From positions 1 through 16,425 of the forward strand of contig JBFYKJ010000083.1 of NCBI GenBank assembly GCA_041306005.1: a stretch of 16,425 bases of DNA, read 5' to 3'. Both the position numbers and the translations under genes were made by a program. A model generated the notes under the pieces. The model was not told the origin of the DNA. It saw nothing but the letters and a program-made list of their open reading frames with translations, and did no database searches. The stretch is from JBFYKJ01 sp041306005 (lineage in GTDB: Archaea; Altiarchaeota; Altiarchaeia; JAFGQM01). Below, in pieces: positions 6,675-13,094 of the stretch (its first letter is position 1; every line of letters begins with the position of its first letter).

Positions 6675-7472
6675 CTAACTTATGAGCCCTCGTTTCTTAA
6701 GGAATCCCAGCTTCGCGGAGTCCCCCTTAAGGCTTTCCAGCGTCAATGCGACCCCGCCTAGCTCCTCCCAATCACGGATAATGCTCTCCACCGGCAGGCG
6801 TCTGCCGTGCATGCCTGCAAACTTGCTCAGGGCCTCTGATGCGACGAGGATATCCCTGTCCCCCGCAGCCCTGTTAGGCGCCCGGCCTATTCTCTTTGAT
6901 ATCTTCGCAAGATCCATCCCGTGTTCGGCCCTTGTGCTCCAAAGGTGCAGCAGTCTCTGCCTCTGCAGTTCGGAGTCGAGGCCGAGGGGGAACCTGCTTG
7001 CCGGAAAACCGTTGATCAACAAGCCTCTTGAGATCCCTGCAGCCTTTGCCACAAGCGCCGGCTTGAACTTGTTTTTTGGGTCCTGAATAGCGCGCATTAT
7101 CCTCTTCATCACGTCGGCCCTTTCAGCCTCCGATGCCATCCTGCGCGCCCCGCCCTGTTTTGTCTTCCCGAGGTTGTTTTTCGGTATGCGCCGGGCATTT
7201 GCCTCGGCCTCGGCCATGTCGCTCAGCCTGTCAATCTTCATGTGGCTGAACTCCGGATGGCGGGCCTTGAATTCCCTGATGCTCGTCGTGAAAGGCTTGC
7301 CGCGCGGATTTTTGAACCACTTCACCAGTTCCGCCCTTACTTCCTCATCGATAGTCCCTTGGCCGATCACCCTCTTGCTCGGCGATATGCGTGAGCGCAC
7401 AGAACCCCCCACCGGCTTTTTTTCCCACTGCGCCGTCCTTTCGATCCCTGTCGGCGTTTTGAATAGTGCCAT
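6675..7472 (-). CDS. Basic HTH-like protein of unknown function, first gene of the ribD-ribBA unit
   Basis: 265 residues, strongly basic, without signal or membrane segments. I do not recognise the family. The first 35 residues look disordered. Three helical blocks follow, at about 40-95, 115-185 and 185-245. Two contain stretches with helix-turn-helix character: ALVAKAAGISRGLLINGF at about 139-156 and MDLAKISKRIGRAP at about 186-199. Together they suggest DNA or RNA binding. The stop is 14 bases before ribD, so the genes are probably co-transcribed, which makes it a candidate regulator of flavin genes. It is not the known archaeal regulator RbkR, which carries a riboflavin kinase domain. ATG 7472 is chosen; there is no Shine-Dalgarno sequence. 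Confidence 0.7.
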   Translation of the reverse strand: MALFKTPTGIERTAQWEKKPVGGSVRSRISPSKRVIGQGTIDEEVRAELVKWFKNPRGKPFTTSIREFKARHPEFSHMKIDRLSDMAEAEANARRIPKNNLGKTKQGGARRMASEAERADVMKRIMRAIQDPKNKFKPALVAKAAGISRGLLINGFPASRFPLGLDSELQRQRLLHLWSTRAEHGMDLAKISKRIGRAPNRAAGDRDILVASEALSKFAGMHGRRLPVESIIRDWEELGGVALTLESLKGDSAKLGFLKKRGLIS

Positions 7473-7513
7473 TGCAAGAATATAACAATTGTGCCCTTAT
7501 CTGCCTGATAGCC

Positions 7514-7526
7514 TATTTGTATTTAC
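7514..7526 (-). promoter_or_regulatory. Possible TATA box for the ribD unit
   Basis: The minus strand reads GGTAAATACAAAT here, 42-54 bases before ATG 7472. A second A/T patch at about 7480-7486 is too near the ATG for a TATA box unless the start is further in. Confidence 0.3.
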
Positions 7527-7531
7527 CCGCG

Positions 7532-7547
7532 GCGGTTGAAAAACCGC
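7532..7547. promoter_or_regulatory. Perfect hairpin GCGGTT-GAAA-AACCGC in the divergent promoter region
   Basis: A six-base-pair stem closed by a GAAA tetraloop, the stable GNRA class if transcribed. It lies between the divergent ribD unit and the DUF6513 gene and could be an operator or an RNA leader element. Confidence 0.35.
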
Positions 7548-7568
7548 TCATTTGCCGGCATTTTCTTT

Positions 7569-7587
7569 ATTTCCGATAAACGGAAAT
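7569..7587. promoter_or_regulatory. Perfect palindrome before the DUF6513/DHPS-like gene
   Basis: ATTTCCG-ATAAA-CGGAAAT has two perfect 7-base arms around a 5-base centre. It ends 23 bases before ATG 7611 and overlaps the likely TATA stretch CTTTATTTC (7565-7573). The layout is that of a dimeric repressor operator. Confidence 0.5.
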
Positions 7588-7610
7588 CTAGTGGGGGGTT
7601 ACAAATCGCA

Positions 7611-9137
7611 ATGGCCAAACTTATTCTCCTGACCGGGAAGCTGGCAGAGCCGGAGGTCCGCGAGGCTGCGGGGCGGCTTGATGTGGAAGTCCTAATAGTC
7701 CCGGTCAGCATCGCCCAGTTCATCAGCCCGGGTATGGCCGCAGACGCGCTGAAAGGGCGCTTGGGCAAAGGCAAGGGACCAACAATGACAGTTCTTCTCC
7801 CGGGTCTCGCCAGGTTCGATGCGGGCGAGGTGGAAAAGCTCTTGCAACTCCCGGGCGTGCGCTGTTTCAAAGGGCCTTCCCACGCCTCGGACATAGTCGA
7901 GGTCGTGCAAACAGGCATAAAGCTCTCAAAGTCCGAGCCTGCCGACCGCTTGCTCCTTAAGCGCGGGCTTGAGGACTACCAAGAGGCGGCGGTGAAGGCG
8001 GAAAAAGGGGCGGTCGGCCCGGGCATCAATATAGGTCCGCTTAGGATAGGCCCGCGTCTGCCACCGAAGATAATCGCCGAGATAGTCGACGCCCCGCTCA
8101 TGACCGATGCCCAGATACTAGCGCGCGCGAAGTACTACCTGAAGAGCGGCGCGGACATAATCGACGTAGGTGCGATAGCCGCCGAGGACAACTCGAGGCG
8201 GCTCGGGGATATAGTGCGCATGCTAAAGAGGGAGATAAAGGCGCCGGTGAGCATAGACTCGCTCAGCCCGCGGGAGATAAATTCGGCTTTGGGCGCCGGC
8301 GCGGATTTGGTTCTCAGCCTCGACAGCCGAAACATGGCCGACGTGGACATGAAGACGGCGGCGTATGTGGTAATCCCAGACGACGGTGCGGACGACCCGG
8401 TGGCCAGCCTGGTGGATAACCTGAAGAAGGCCGAAAAGCTGGGGTTTAGGAACCTGATTGCAGACCCGATACTTGCGCCGCCCTTCAGGACGGCCGGATC
8501 ATTGGCACAATACCTTGAAGTCGCCAAGACGGCGCCGGCCTCGCCGCTGATGATGGGCGTGGCGAATGCGGTCGAACTTATGGATGCGGATTCCCCGGGC
8601 ATGAACGCGCTTCTGGCATCATTCGCTGCGGAGCTTGGGGTCTCACTCCTCCTGACCACCGAAAACAGCGAGAAGGCCCGCGGCTCGGTAAGGGAGCTGA
8701 AGCGCGCAACTGAGATGTGCTTCCTGGCGCGGTCGAAGAAGTCTTTGCCAAAAGACCTGGGGTTTGACCTCTTAGTCGCCAAGGGCAAGGGCCGAGGGCC
8801 GGTGTTTAACTTGGCTGCAAACGCGGCCGGTGGCGGGCATCCAAAGCCCATCAACGCCGCAGAGGACCGCTCGTTCGACGCCGACCCGAAGGGCTATTTC
8901 AGCATCTTCATAGACGCCGACAGGGGGAAGATAATCGCCGCCCATTCGAAAAAGCCGGATGACTACGACTTCGTCTTTGAGGGCGAAGATGCGGAGTCGG
9001 TTTCGAAGAAGATCTTAGGCTCCGGCCTCGTGTCCACTCAGCAGCACGCCGCATACCTCGGCAGGGAGCTGCAGAAGGCCGAAACATGCCTTAGGGCCGG
9101 CAAGGGGTATTTCCAGGACGAGAACCTGCCGGGATAG
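7611..9137 (+). CDS. DUF6513 / dihydropteroate synthase-related protein
   Basis: 508 residues from ATG 7611. An open frame runs back to a TTG at 7536, but family members start near LILLTGKLAEP, and GGGGGG at 7592-7597 fits ribosome binding at 7611. Residues 1-110 form the DUF6513 N-terminal domain; about 130-380 is a TIM barrel like dihydropteroate synthase with ADIIDVGAIA at 181-190, VSIDSLSP at 213-220 and LIADPILAPP at 282-291; a C-terminal domain follows to QHAAYLGRELQKAE near 478-491. Family members occur in methanogens and other H4MPT users, so a role in pterin cofactor synthesis is likely, but its reaction is not established to my knowledge. The H4MPT-using Fae and MtdB nearby fit. Confidence 0.88.
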   Translation: MAKLILLTGKLAEPEVREAAGRLDVEVLIVPVSIAQFISPGMAADALKGRLGKGKGPTMTVLLPGLARFDAGEVEKLLQLPGVRCFKGPSHASDIVEVVQTGIKLSKSEPADRLLLKRGLEDYQEAAVKAEKGAVGPGINIGPLRIGPRLPPKIIAEIVDAPLMTDAQILARAKYYLKSGADIIDVGAIAAEDNSRRLGDIVRMLKREIKAPVSIDSLSPREINSALGAGADLVLSLDSRNMADVDMKTAAYVVIPDDGADDPVASLVDNLKKAEKLGFRNLIADPILAPPFRTAGSLAQYLEVAKTAPASPLMMGVANAVELMDADSPGMNALLASFAAELGVSLLLTTENSEKARGSVRELKRATEMCFLARSKKSLPKDLGFDLLVAKGKGRGPVFNLAANAAGGGHPKPINAAEDRSFDADPKGYFSIFIDADRGKIIAAHSKKPDDYDFVFEGEDAESVSKKILGSGLVSTQQHAAYLGRELQKAETCLRAGKGYFQDENLPG

Positions 9138-9148
9138 CAGGACAAAGT

Positions 9149-9481
9149 TTAAGCGGATTTTGCCTTACCGCGTTTGGCCTTCACGGCCGCCGCGGGCGGC
9201 TTTGTTATCGCCGACTTCTCTATCAGCATTATCACAAGCATGGCGGCCATCACCATCGCGAGCATGATGCTGGCGTTGACGACCTCGCTCAGCCACCCGG
9301 CCATCGAGGCGAGGATCAGTAGTAAGACTATGGCCCCCACCATAGATATTATGTAAATTGCCTCAAGGACCTTCTTGTGGGCATGCGGCAGCTCGAAATG
9401 GAGCGGGTCCGGCAAGCTGCTGAACTTCTCGCGGATGACCTCGTTCACGGTCTTCCCCTCGCGTTCAGATCTTTTCGCCAT
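9149..9481 (-). CDS. Small two-helix membrane protein overlapping ilvE
   Basis: 110 residues. A polar, charged N-terminal 38 residues (with TVNEVIREKF and LPDPLHFELPHAHKK) precedes two hydrophobic helices at about 40-62 and 67-88, then a lysine/alanine-rich tail. I do not recognise a family. The ATG at 9481 lies inside the ilvE coding sequence, overlapping it by 17 bases in another frame, so translation is probably coupled to ilvE. It converges on the DUF6513 gene with only 11 bases between stops. Confidence 0.7.
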   Translation of the reverse strand: MAKRSEREGKTVNEVIREKFSSLPDPLHFELPHAHKKVLEAIYIISMVGAIVLLLILASMAGWLSEVVNASIMLAMVMAAMLVIMLIEKSAITKPPAAAVKAKRGKAKSA

Positions 9482-10337
9482 CCTTTTCCCTTATCCTCCT
9501 GAACTCGGCCATGAGCCTCTTTGTTATCTCCCCCGGCTTCCCGTCCCCTATCTTGCGGGAATCAATCTCTACAATGGGTATGACCTCCGCCGCAGTCCCC
9601 GTCATGAACGCCTCTTCAGCGGTATAGACGTCAAAGAGAGTCATGTCCTTCTCGTGGACCTGTATGCCCAGCTTCTTGGCTATCTCTATTATCGCGCCGC
9701 GCGTTATCCCGATTAGGACGCCCGCTTCAGTGGGCGGCGTGTGAAGCTTGCCTTCCCGAACGACAAAGAAGTTGTCGCCTGTCCCTTCGCAGACGTGGCC
9801 TAGGTAGTTTAGCATTAGCCCCTCGTCGCAACCCGCCAAATTCGCCTGTATCTTGCCCATAATGTTATTCAGGTAGTTAAGGGTCTTGGCCTTGACGTCC
9901 AGAGCGTCCCACGAGACGCGCCGCGTCCCGACCGTGACGACGCGTATCCCCTTGTCGTACATGTCCCCATATAGCGGGGCGAAGCTTTGGGCTATGCATA
10001 TGACGGTAGGCTTCGGGCACTTCCTGGGGTCTAGGCCTAGGTCGCCGACCCCTCTTGTGACTATGAGCCTGATGTAGGCGTCCTTCAGCTTGTTCTTCCT
10101 CAGCGTCTCGCAGACTATCTCGGTCATCTCAGCCCTGGGTATGTGTATGTCCAGGTTTATGCTGCGCGCGCTGTGGTAAAGCCTATCTATGTGCTGCTTG
10201 AGGCGGAAGACTGTGCCGTTATAGCACCTTATGCCCTCAAAGACCCCGTCGCCGTAGAGCAAACCGTGGTCGTAGACCGATATCTTCGCCCCCCCCTTTG
10301 GGTAGAACTTGCCGTCTATGTAGATGAGCTGTTCCAT
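9465..10337 (-). CDS. ilvE: Branched-chain amino acid aminotransferase (PLP fold type IV)
   Basis: 290 residues, normal for the family. It transfers amino groups between glutamate and the 2-oxo acids of valine, leucine and isoleucine. Motifs: YDHGLLYGDGVFEG at 22-35; the likely PLP lysine 151 in KTLNYLNN; CEGTGDNFF at 183-191; GITRGAI at 210-216; and phosphate-binding TGTAAEVIPI at 246-255. D-amino acid aminotransferase and aminodeoxychorismate lyase share this fold, but the KTLNYLNN and TAAEVIPI forms match archaeal IlvE best. The start lacks a Shine-Dalgarno sequence but has an A/T box about 25 bases upstream. Confidence 0.92.
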   Translation of the reverse strand: MEQLIYIDGKFYPKGGAKISVYDHGLLYGDGVFEGIRCYNGTVFRLKQHIDRLYHSARSINLDIHIPRAEMTEIVCETLRKNKLKDAYIRLIVTRGVGDLGLDPRKCPKPTVICIAQSFAPLYGDMYDKGIRVVTVGTRRVSWDALDVKAKTLNYLNNIMGKIQANLAGCDEGLMLNYLGHVCEGTGDNFFVVREGKLHTPPTEAGVLIGITRGAIIEIAKKLGIQVHEKDMTLFDVYTAEEAFMTGTAAEVIPIVEIDSRKIGDGKPGEITKRLMAEFRRIREKDGEKI

Positions 10338-10362
10338 GCGTATAGTTTGGGGCTGGAGTTAG

Positions 10363-10371
10363 AAAAATACA
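10363..10371 (-). promoter_or_regulatory. TATA-like box or T-run between rtcB and ilvE
   Basis: The minus strand reads GTATTTTTC about 26-34 bases before the ilvE ATG and about 25 bases after the rtcB stop. It could serve as the ilvE TATA box for a leaderless transcript, and its T run could also end rtcB transcripts. Confidence 0.3.
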
Positions 10372-10393
10372 CCATCCCATAATCCTAAAGTCC

Positions 10394-11854
10394 CTATCCC
10401 TTTATGCATATCATAGGCCTTAGGAGCGCGACCTTCTTTGAAATCCCTGAGTAGTGCATCACATCGACCACTTCATTGACATCCTTGTAGGCGCCCGGGG
10501 CCTCCTCGGCGACGCCCGCCGGGCTGTGGCCCCTGATTATGATGCCCCGTTTGGACAATTCGTTGATTATATTATCCCCTCTCCACTGCTTCTTAGCCTG
10601 CTCGCGGGACATGTTTCTCCCGGCGCCGTGGCACGCCGACCCGAACGTCTCGTCCATGCCCTGCTTAGTGCCGTGGAGGATGTACGAAGCGGTGCCCATC
10701 GTTCCGCCGACAAGGACCGGCTGGCCGACTTTTCTGTAAGCTTTCGGTATCTCGGGCCTGCCCGGCCCGAACGCGCGGGTGGAACCCTTCCTCATGACAA
10801 TCAGGTTCTTCTCCTTCCCGTCGTCAGCGACGTGCCTCTCGAGCTTCGCGGTGTTGTGTCCGATGTCGTATAGCATCGAGACGCTGTCCTCAGCAACACC
10901 CATGGCCTTCTTGACAGCCTTCCTCGTCAGGTGGGCTATCGCCTGGCGGTTCGCGAAGGCCGCGTTTATCCCGCAGTTGACGGCTGAGAAGTATTTCCTG
11001 CCTTCATCGCTTTCAAACGGCGCGCAGACGAGCTCTTTTTCCCTTATCGGTATCTTGTACTTCCTGCTCGCCGCATCCAAGGTCTTCAAGTAATCCGTCC
11101 CTATCTGGTGCCCCAGGGCGCGCGAGCCGCAGTGTATGGATATCAGGACCTGGTCTTTCTCGAGGCCGTAGGCGTTCGCCACGGTTTCGTCGAAGATTTG
11201 TTCAACATACTGGACCTCCAGGTAGTGGTTCCCGCTGCCTAGTGTTCCCACCTGCTTGAACTGCCTCTGCTTCGCATCGCGGCTGACGTTCTCCGGCTTC
11301 GCCCCGGCGACCTTGCCATTCTCTTCGGTGTACTCAAGGTCGTCCTTAAGGCCGTAGCCGTGGTCGACCGCGTACTCTGCGCCCTTGACAAGGACCTCGT
11401 CGATCTGGTCTACAGAAAGTCTTATGTCTCCCGTGGACCCCAAACCGGCAGGGACGCCCTCATATAGCGCATCCGCGAGCTGTTTCTTCTTGGATTCGAC
11501 ATCCTCCCGGGTCAATTCGGTCCTTAAGGTCCGAACGCCGCAGTTTATGTCAAAACCGATTCCGCCTACGCTTATAATACCCGTCTTAGTGTCAAACGCC
11601 CCGACGCCCCCTATGGGGAACCCGTAGCCCGGGTGGACGTCGCTCATCGCCATCGAGGCTTTTTGGATTCCTGGGAGGCAAGCTACGTTGACTATTTGCC
11701 TAAGCGCGTTCCACTCCTTGCCGGCTTTGACGTCTGCGGTGAGATGGCCAACGATATCCTTATCGCCGTATATCCTTCCAGGGACTAGCATATCGCCCTT
11801 CTTGGGGATTTCCCATCTCCAGTCGTCGATGCGCTTGACTTCGATGTCTTCCAT
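10394..11854 (-). CDS. rtcB: RNA-splicing ligase / tRNA ligase RtcB
   Basis: 486 residues. RtcB joins 2',3'-cyclic phosphate and 5'-OH RNA ends with GTP and manganese, sealing spliced tRNA exons in archaea. Metal ligands match: Cys105 in GFDINCGVR (100-108), His210 in GSGNH, His241 in SIHCGSR, His333 in YDIGHN. His409 in ACHGAGR is the residue that becomes guanylylated. Many archaeal rtcB genes carry inteins; here the usual insertion places are uninterrupted. The archease gene is 38 bases upstream on the same strand. Confidence 0.97.
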   Translation of the reverse strand: MEDIEVKRIDDWRWEIPKKGDMLVPGRIYGDKDIVGHLTADVKAGKEWNALRQIVNVACLPGIQKASMAMSDVHPGYGFPIGGVGAFDTKTGIISVGGIGFDINCGVRTLRTELTREDVESKKKQLADALYEGVPAGLGSTGDIRLSVDQIDEVLVKGAEYAVDHGYGLKDDLEYTEENGKVAGAKPENVSRDAKQRQFKQVGTLGSGNHYLEVQYVEQIFDETVANAYGLEKDQVLISIHCGSRALGHQIGTDYLKTLDAASRKYKIPIREKELVCAPFESDEGRKYFSAVNCGINAAFANRQAIAHLTRKAVKKAMGVAEDSVSMLYDIGHNTAKLERHVADDGKEKNLIVMRKGSTRAFGPGRPEIPKAYRKVGQPVLVGGTMGTASYILHGTKQGMDETFGSACHGAGRNMSREQAKKQWRGDNIINELSKRGIIIRGHSPAGVAEEAPGAYKDVNEVVDVMHYSGISKKVALLRPMICIKG

Positions 11855-11892
11855 TGCGATTGATTAATAACCGATTTACTCAACTTATTAAG

Positions 11893-12315
11893 TCATATGT
11901 CCAAAACGCACTGCAGGGAGTGCTTCCCGGCAGTTTTGGTGTACTTTAAGCCCGAATAAGTCGCAGCCTTAACCTCGGTCTTTAGCCCTTGCCCATCGCC
12001 CATCGCGTCGCCCCAAGCTTCACCCGCAAGCTTCAGCCCGCCCTTCTTCAGTTCGGTTATCTTGACCTTAAACCTCGAGAACATCATGCCCCTGGTGTCC
12101 TTTTTCGAGAGAAGCGCGTTCAGCCACTCGATGAAGAGGGTATCCGTCTTATCGGAGCTTGCGGAGACAGAAACCTTTTTCTTAGGCTTGACTTTCTTGA
12201 CGTCGGCCATCACCCCAAACATAGCCTCGGCGCCATCTTCAAACGCCTCCTCAAGGGTCTTGCCGGTGGTAAGTATCCCTACATCGGCCTCATGCTCAAG
12301 GTACCTGAAAGCCAC
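11893..12315 (-). CDS. Archease, RtcB cofactor
   Basis: 140 residues, normal for the family. Archease helps RtcB become guanylylated and turn over. Visible are the N-terminal HEADVGI at 8-14 with its metal-binding acid, the LFIEWLNALL helix at about 60-69, and the C-terminal LDI. The start is GTG 12315. A TATA-like TTTTATT (12336-12342) lies about 20-27 bases upstream with no Shine-Dalgarno, so a leaderless archease-rtcB transcript is likely. Confidence 0.93.
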   Translation of the reverse strand: MAFRYLEHEADVGILTTGKTLEEAFEDGAEAMFGVMADVKKVKPKKKVSVSASSDKTDTLFIEWLNALLSKKDTRGMMFSRFKVKITELKKGGLKLAGEAWGDAMGDGQGLKTEVKAATYSGLKYTKTAGKHSLQCVLDI

Positions 12316-12335
12316 GCTAGATTAGGCAGAGGGCG

Positions 12336-12342
12336 AATAAAA
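12336..12342 (-). promoter_or_regulatory. Probable TATA box of the archease-rtcB operon
   Basis: TTTTATT on the minus strand, 21-27 bases before the GTG start of archease, the spacing expected for leaderless transcription in archaea. Confidence 0.45.
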
Positions 12343-12365
12343 CCGGGCCGGCGTCCGCAAGCAAG

Positions 12366-12386
12366 GCATAGAGGCTCAGTCTATGC
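12366..12386 (-). terminator. Hairpin at the 3' end of the cysteine-rich gene
   Basis: Perfect 7-base-pair stem, GCATAGA with TCTATGC, around a 7-base loop. It covers the second in-frame TGA after the cysteine-rich protein. With no T run directly after it (TTTT occurs about 24 bases further), it may protect the 3' end or affect decoding rather than terminate. Confidence 0.35.
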
Positions 12387-12438
12387 ATATAACCGAGTGT
12401 ACCGTCCCGTTCTCTACAACGGGCATATCAACAACTCA
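12376..12438 (-). repeat. Duplicated 3' end of the cysteine-rich gene, beyond its stop
   Basis: After TGA at 12436-12438 the same frame reads 19 sense codons to a second TGA at 12376-12378. The translated stretch PVVENGTVHSVICID repeats the end of the protein, PRIENGVVRSMVCTT: 7 of 15 residues are identical and several others similar, with a 60-base period. TAGAGAACGG is shared exactly. Both copies end in TGA at the same place. Confidence 0.6.
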
Positions 12439-13014
12439 CGTCGTGCATACCATCGACCGTACGACGCCGTTCTCTATCCTCGGCGGGCATGATGAGCTCC
12501 CACCAGTCCCATCATGCAGGGACTTGGAGCACTTGCCCGTCATGCCGGTAAGATCTCCAAGGCCCAGCGATTCTTCTTGTTCCGGCGTCAGCGTGGGTAT
12601 GCACCACCCCTCGCAGTCACTATCGCTTGTGCACACCTTGCCGGCGTCTTTAGCCCCCGATGCGCAATATAATAGCGCTGCCCTCGGGGGGTTGCTGGTA
12701 CTGGGGGCGGGCTCCATGACGCCTCCCGACGCATCGCACCAGGCCATGTAAGCTGCGGCTGTCGGTGAGTTACCAACACAGTTTATCACACCCATATCAT
12801 ATTTCCAGTCATCCCCGGCGTTCGCCTCTTGCTTGCATCTTTCGATGAGCGCATTATACTCAGTGGATACGTCTCCGCCGGTATCGCCGTCGCCTCCACC
12901 GCCGGAAGGAAGCTGCGGCTGTGTCGGCTGCATCAGGACGAGCGCAACCACAGCCACGATCGCGACAGCTGCTACAACTATTATAATCATCAGTTTTTGT
13001 GTCTTCGGGTCCAT
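12436..13014 (-). CDS. Membrane-anchored cysteine-rich extracytoplasmic protein
   Basis: 192 residues. A short basic start, one hydrophobic segment at 9-28 (uncleaved anchor or signal), then a Gly/Asp-rich linker at about 37-50 and an outer domain with ten cysteines (60, 79, 93, 117, 128, 134, 138, 162, 176, 190), enough for five disulfides. VCTSDSDCEGWC at 127-138 resembles small disulfide modules in secreted archaeal and bacterial proteins. Function unknown. A strong A/T box lies at 13031-13042. The gene is separate from its neighbours in theme. See the duplicated end downstream. Confidence 0.8.
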   Translation of the reverse strand: MDPKTQKLMIIIVVAAVAIVAVVALVLMQPTQPQLPSGGGGDGDTGGDVSTEYNALIERCKQEANAGDDWKYDMGVINCVGNSPTAAAYMAWCDASGGVMEPAPSTSNPPRAALLYCASGAKDAGKVCTSDSDCEGWCIPTLTPEQEESLGLGDLTGMTGKCSKSLHDGTGGSSSCPPRIENGVVRSMVCTT

Positions 13015-13030
13015 GGGTGTATAATGGGAG

Positions 13031-13042
13031 ATTAAATAAAAA
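13031..13042 (-). promoter_or_regulatory. Probable TATA box for the cysteine-rich gene
   Basis: The minus strand reads TTTTTATTTAAT, 17-28 bases before ATG 13014. It is the best TATA match in the window. Its T run could also end transcripts from the Lon-like gene upstream. Confidence 0.5.
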
Positions 13043-13094
13043 TCGCGCAGTCTAAGGCCCTGTGATTTACACCCGCTAAATGTTATCTTAATCC

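Noticed and set aside
5657..6685. A 342-residue plus-strand frame opposite ribD
   Set aside because: Antisense shadow of ribD, which has intact zinc and reductase motifs.
7536..7610. TTG start 25 codons upstream of the DUF6513 gene
   Set aside because: The extra stretch would lie over two palindromes and the likely TATA box, and family members begin near the ATG at 7611.
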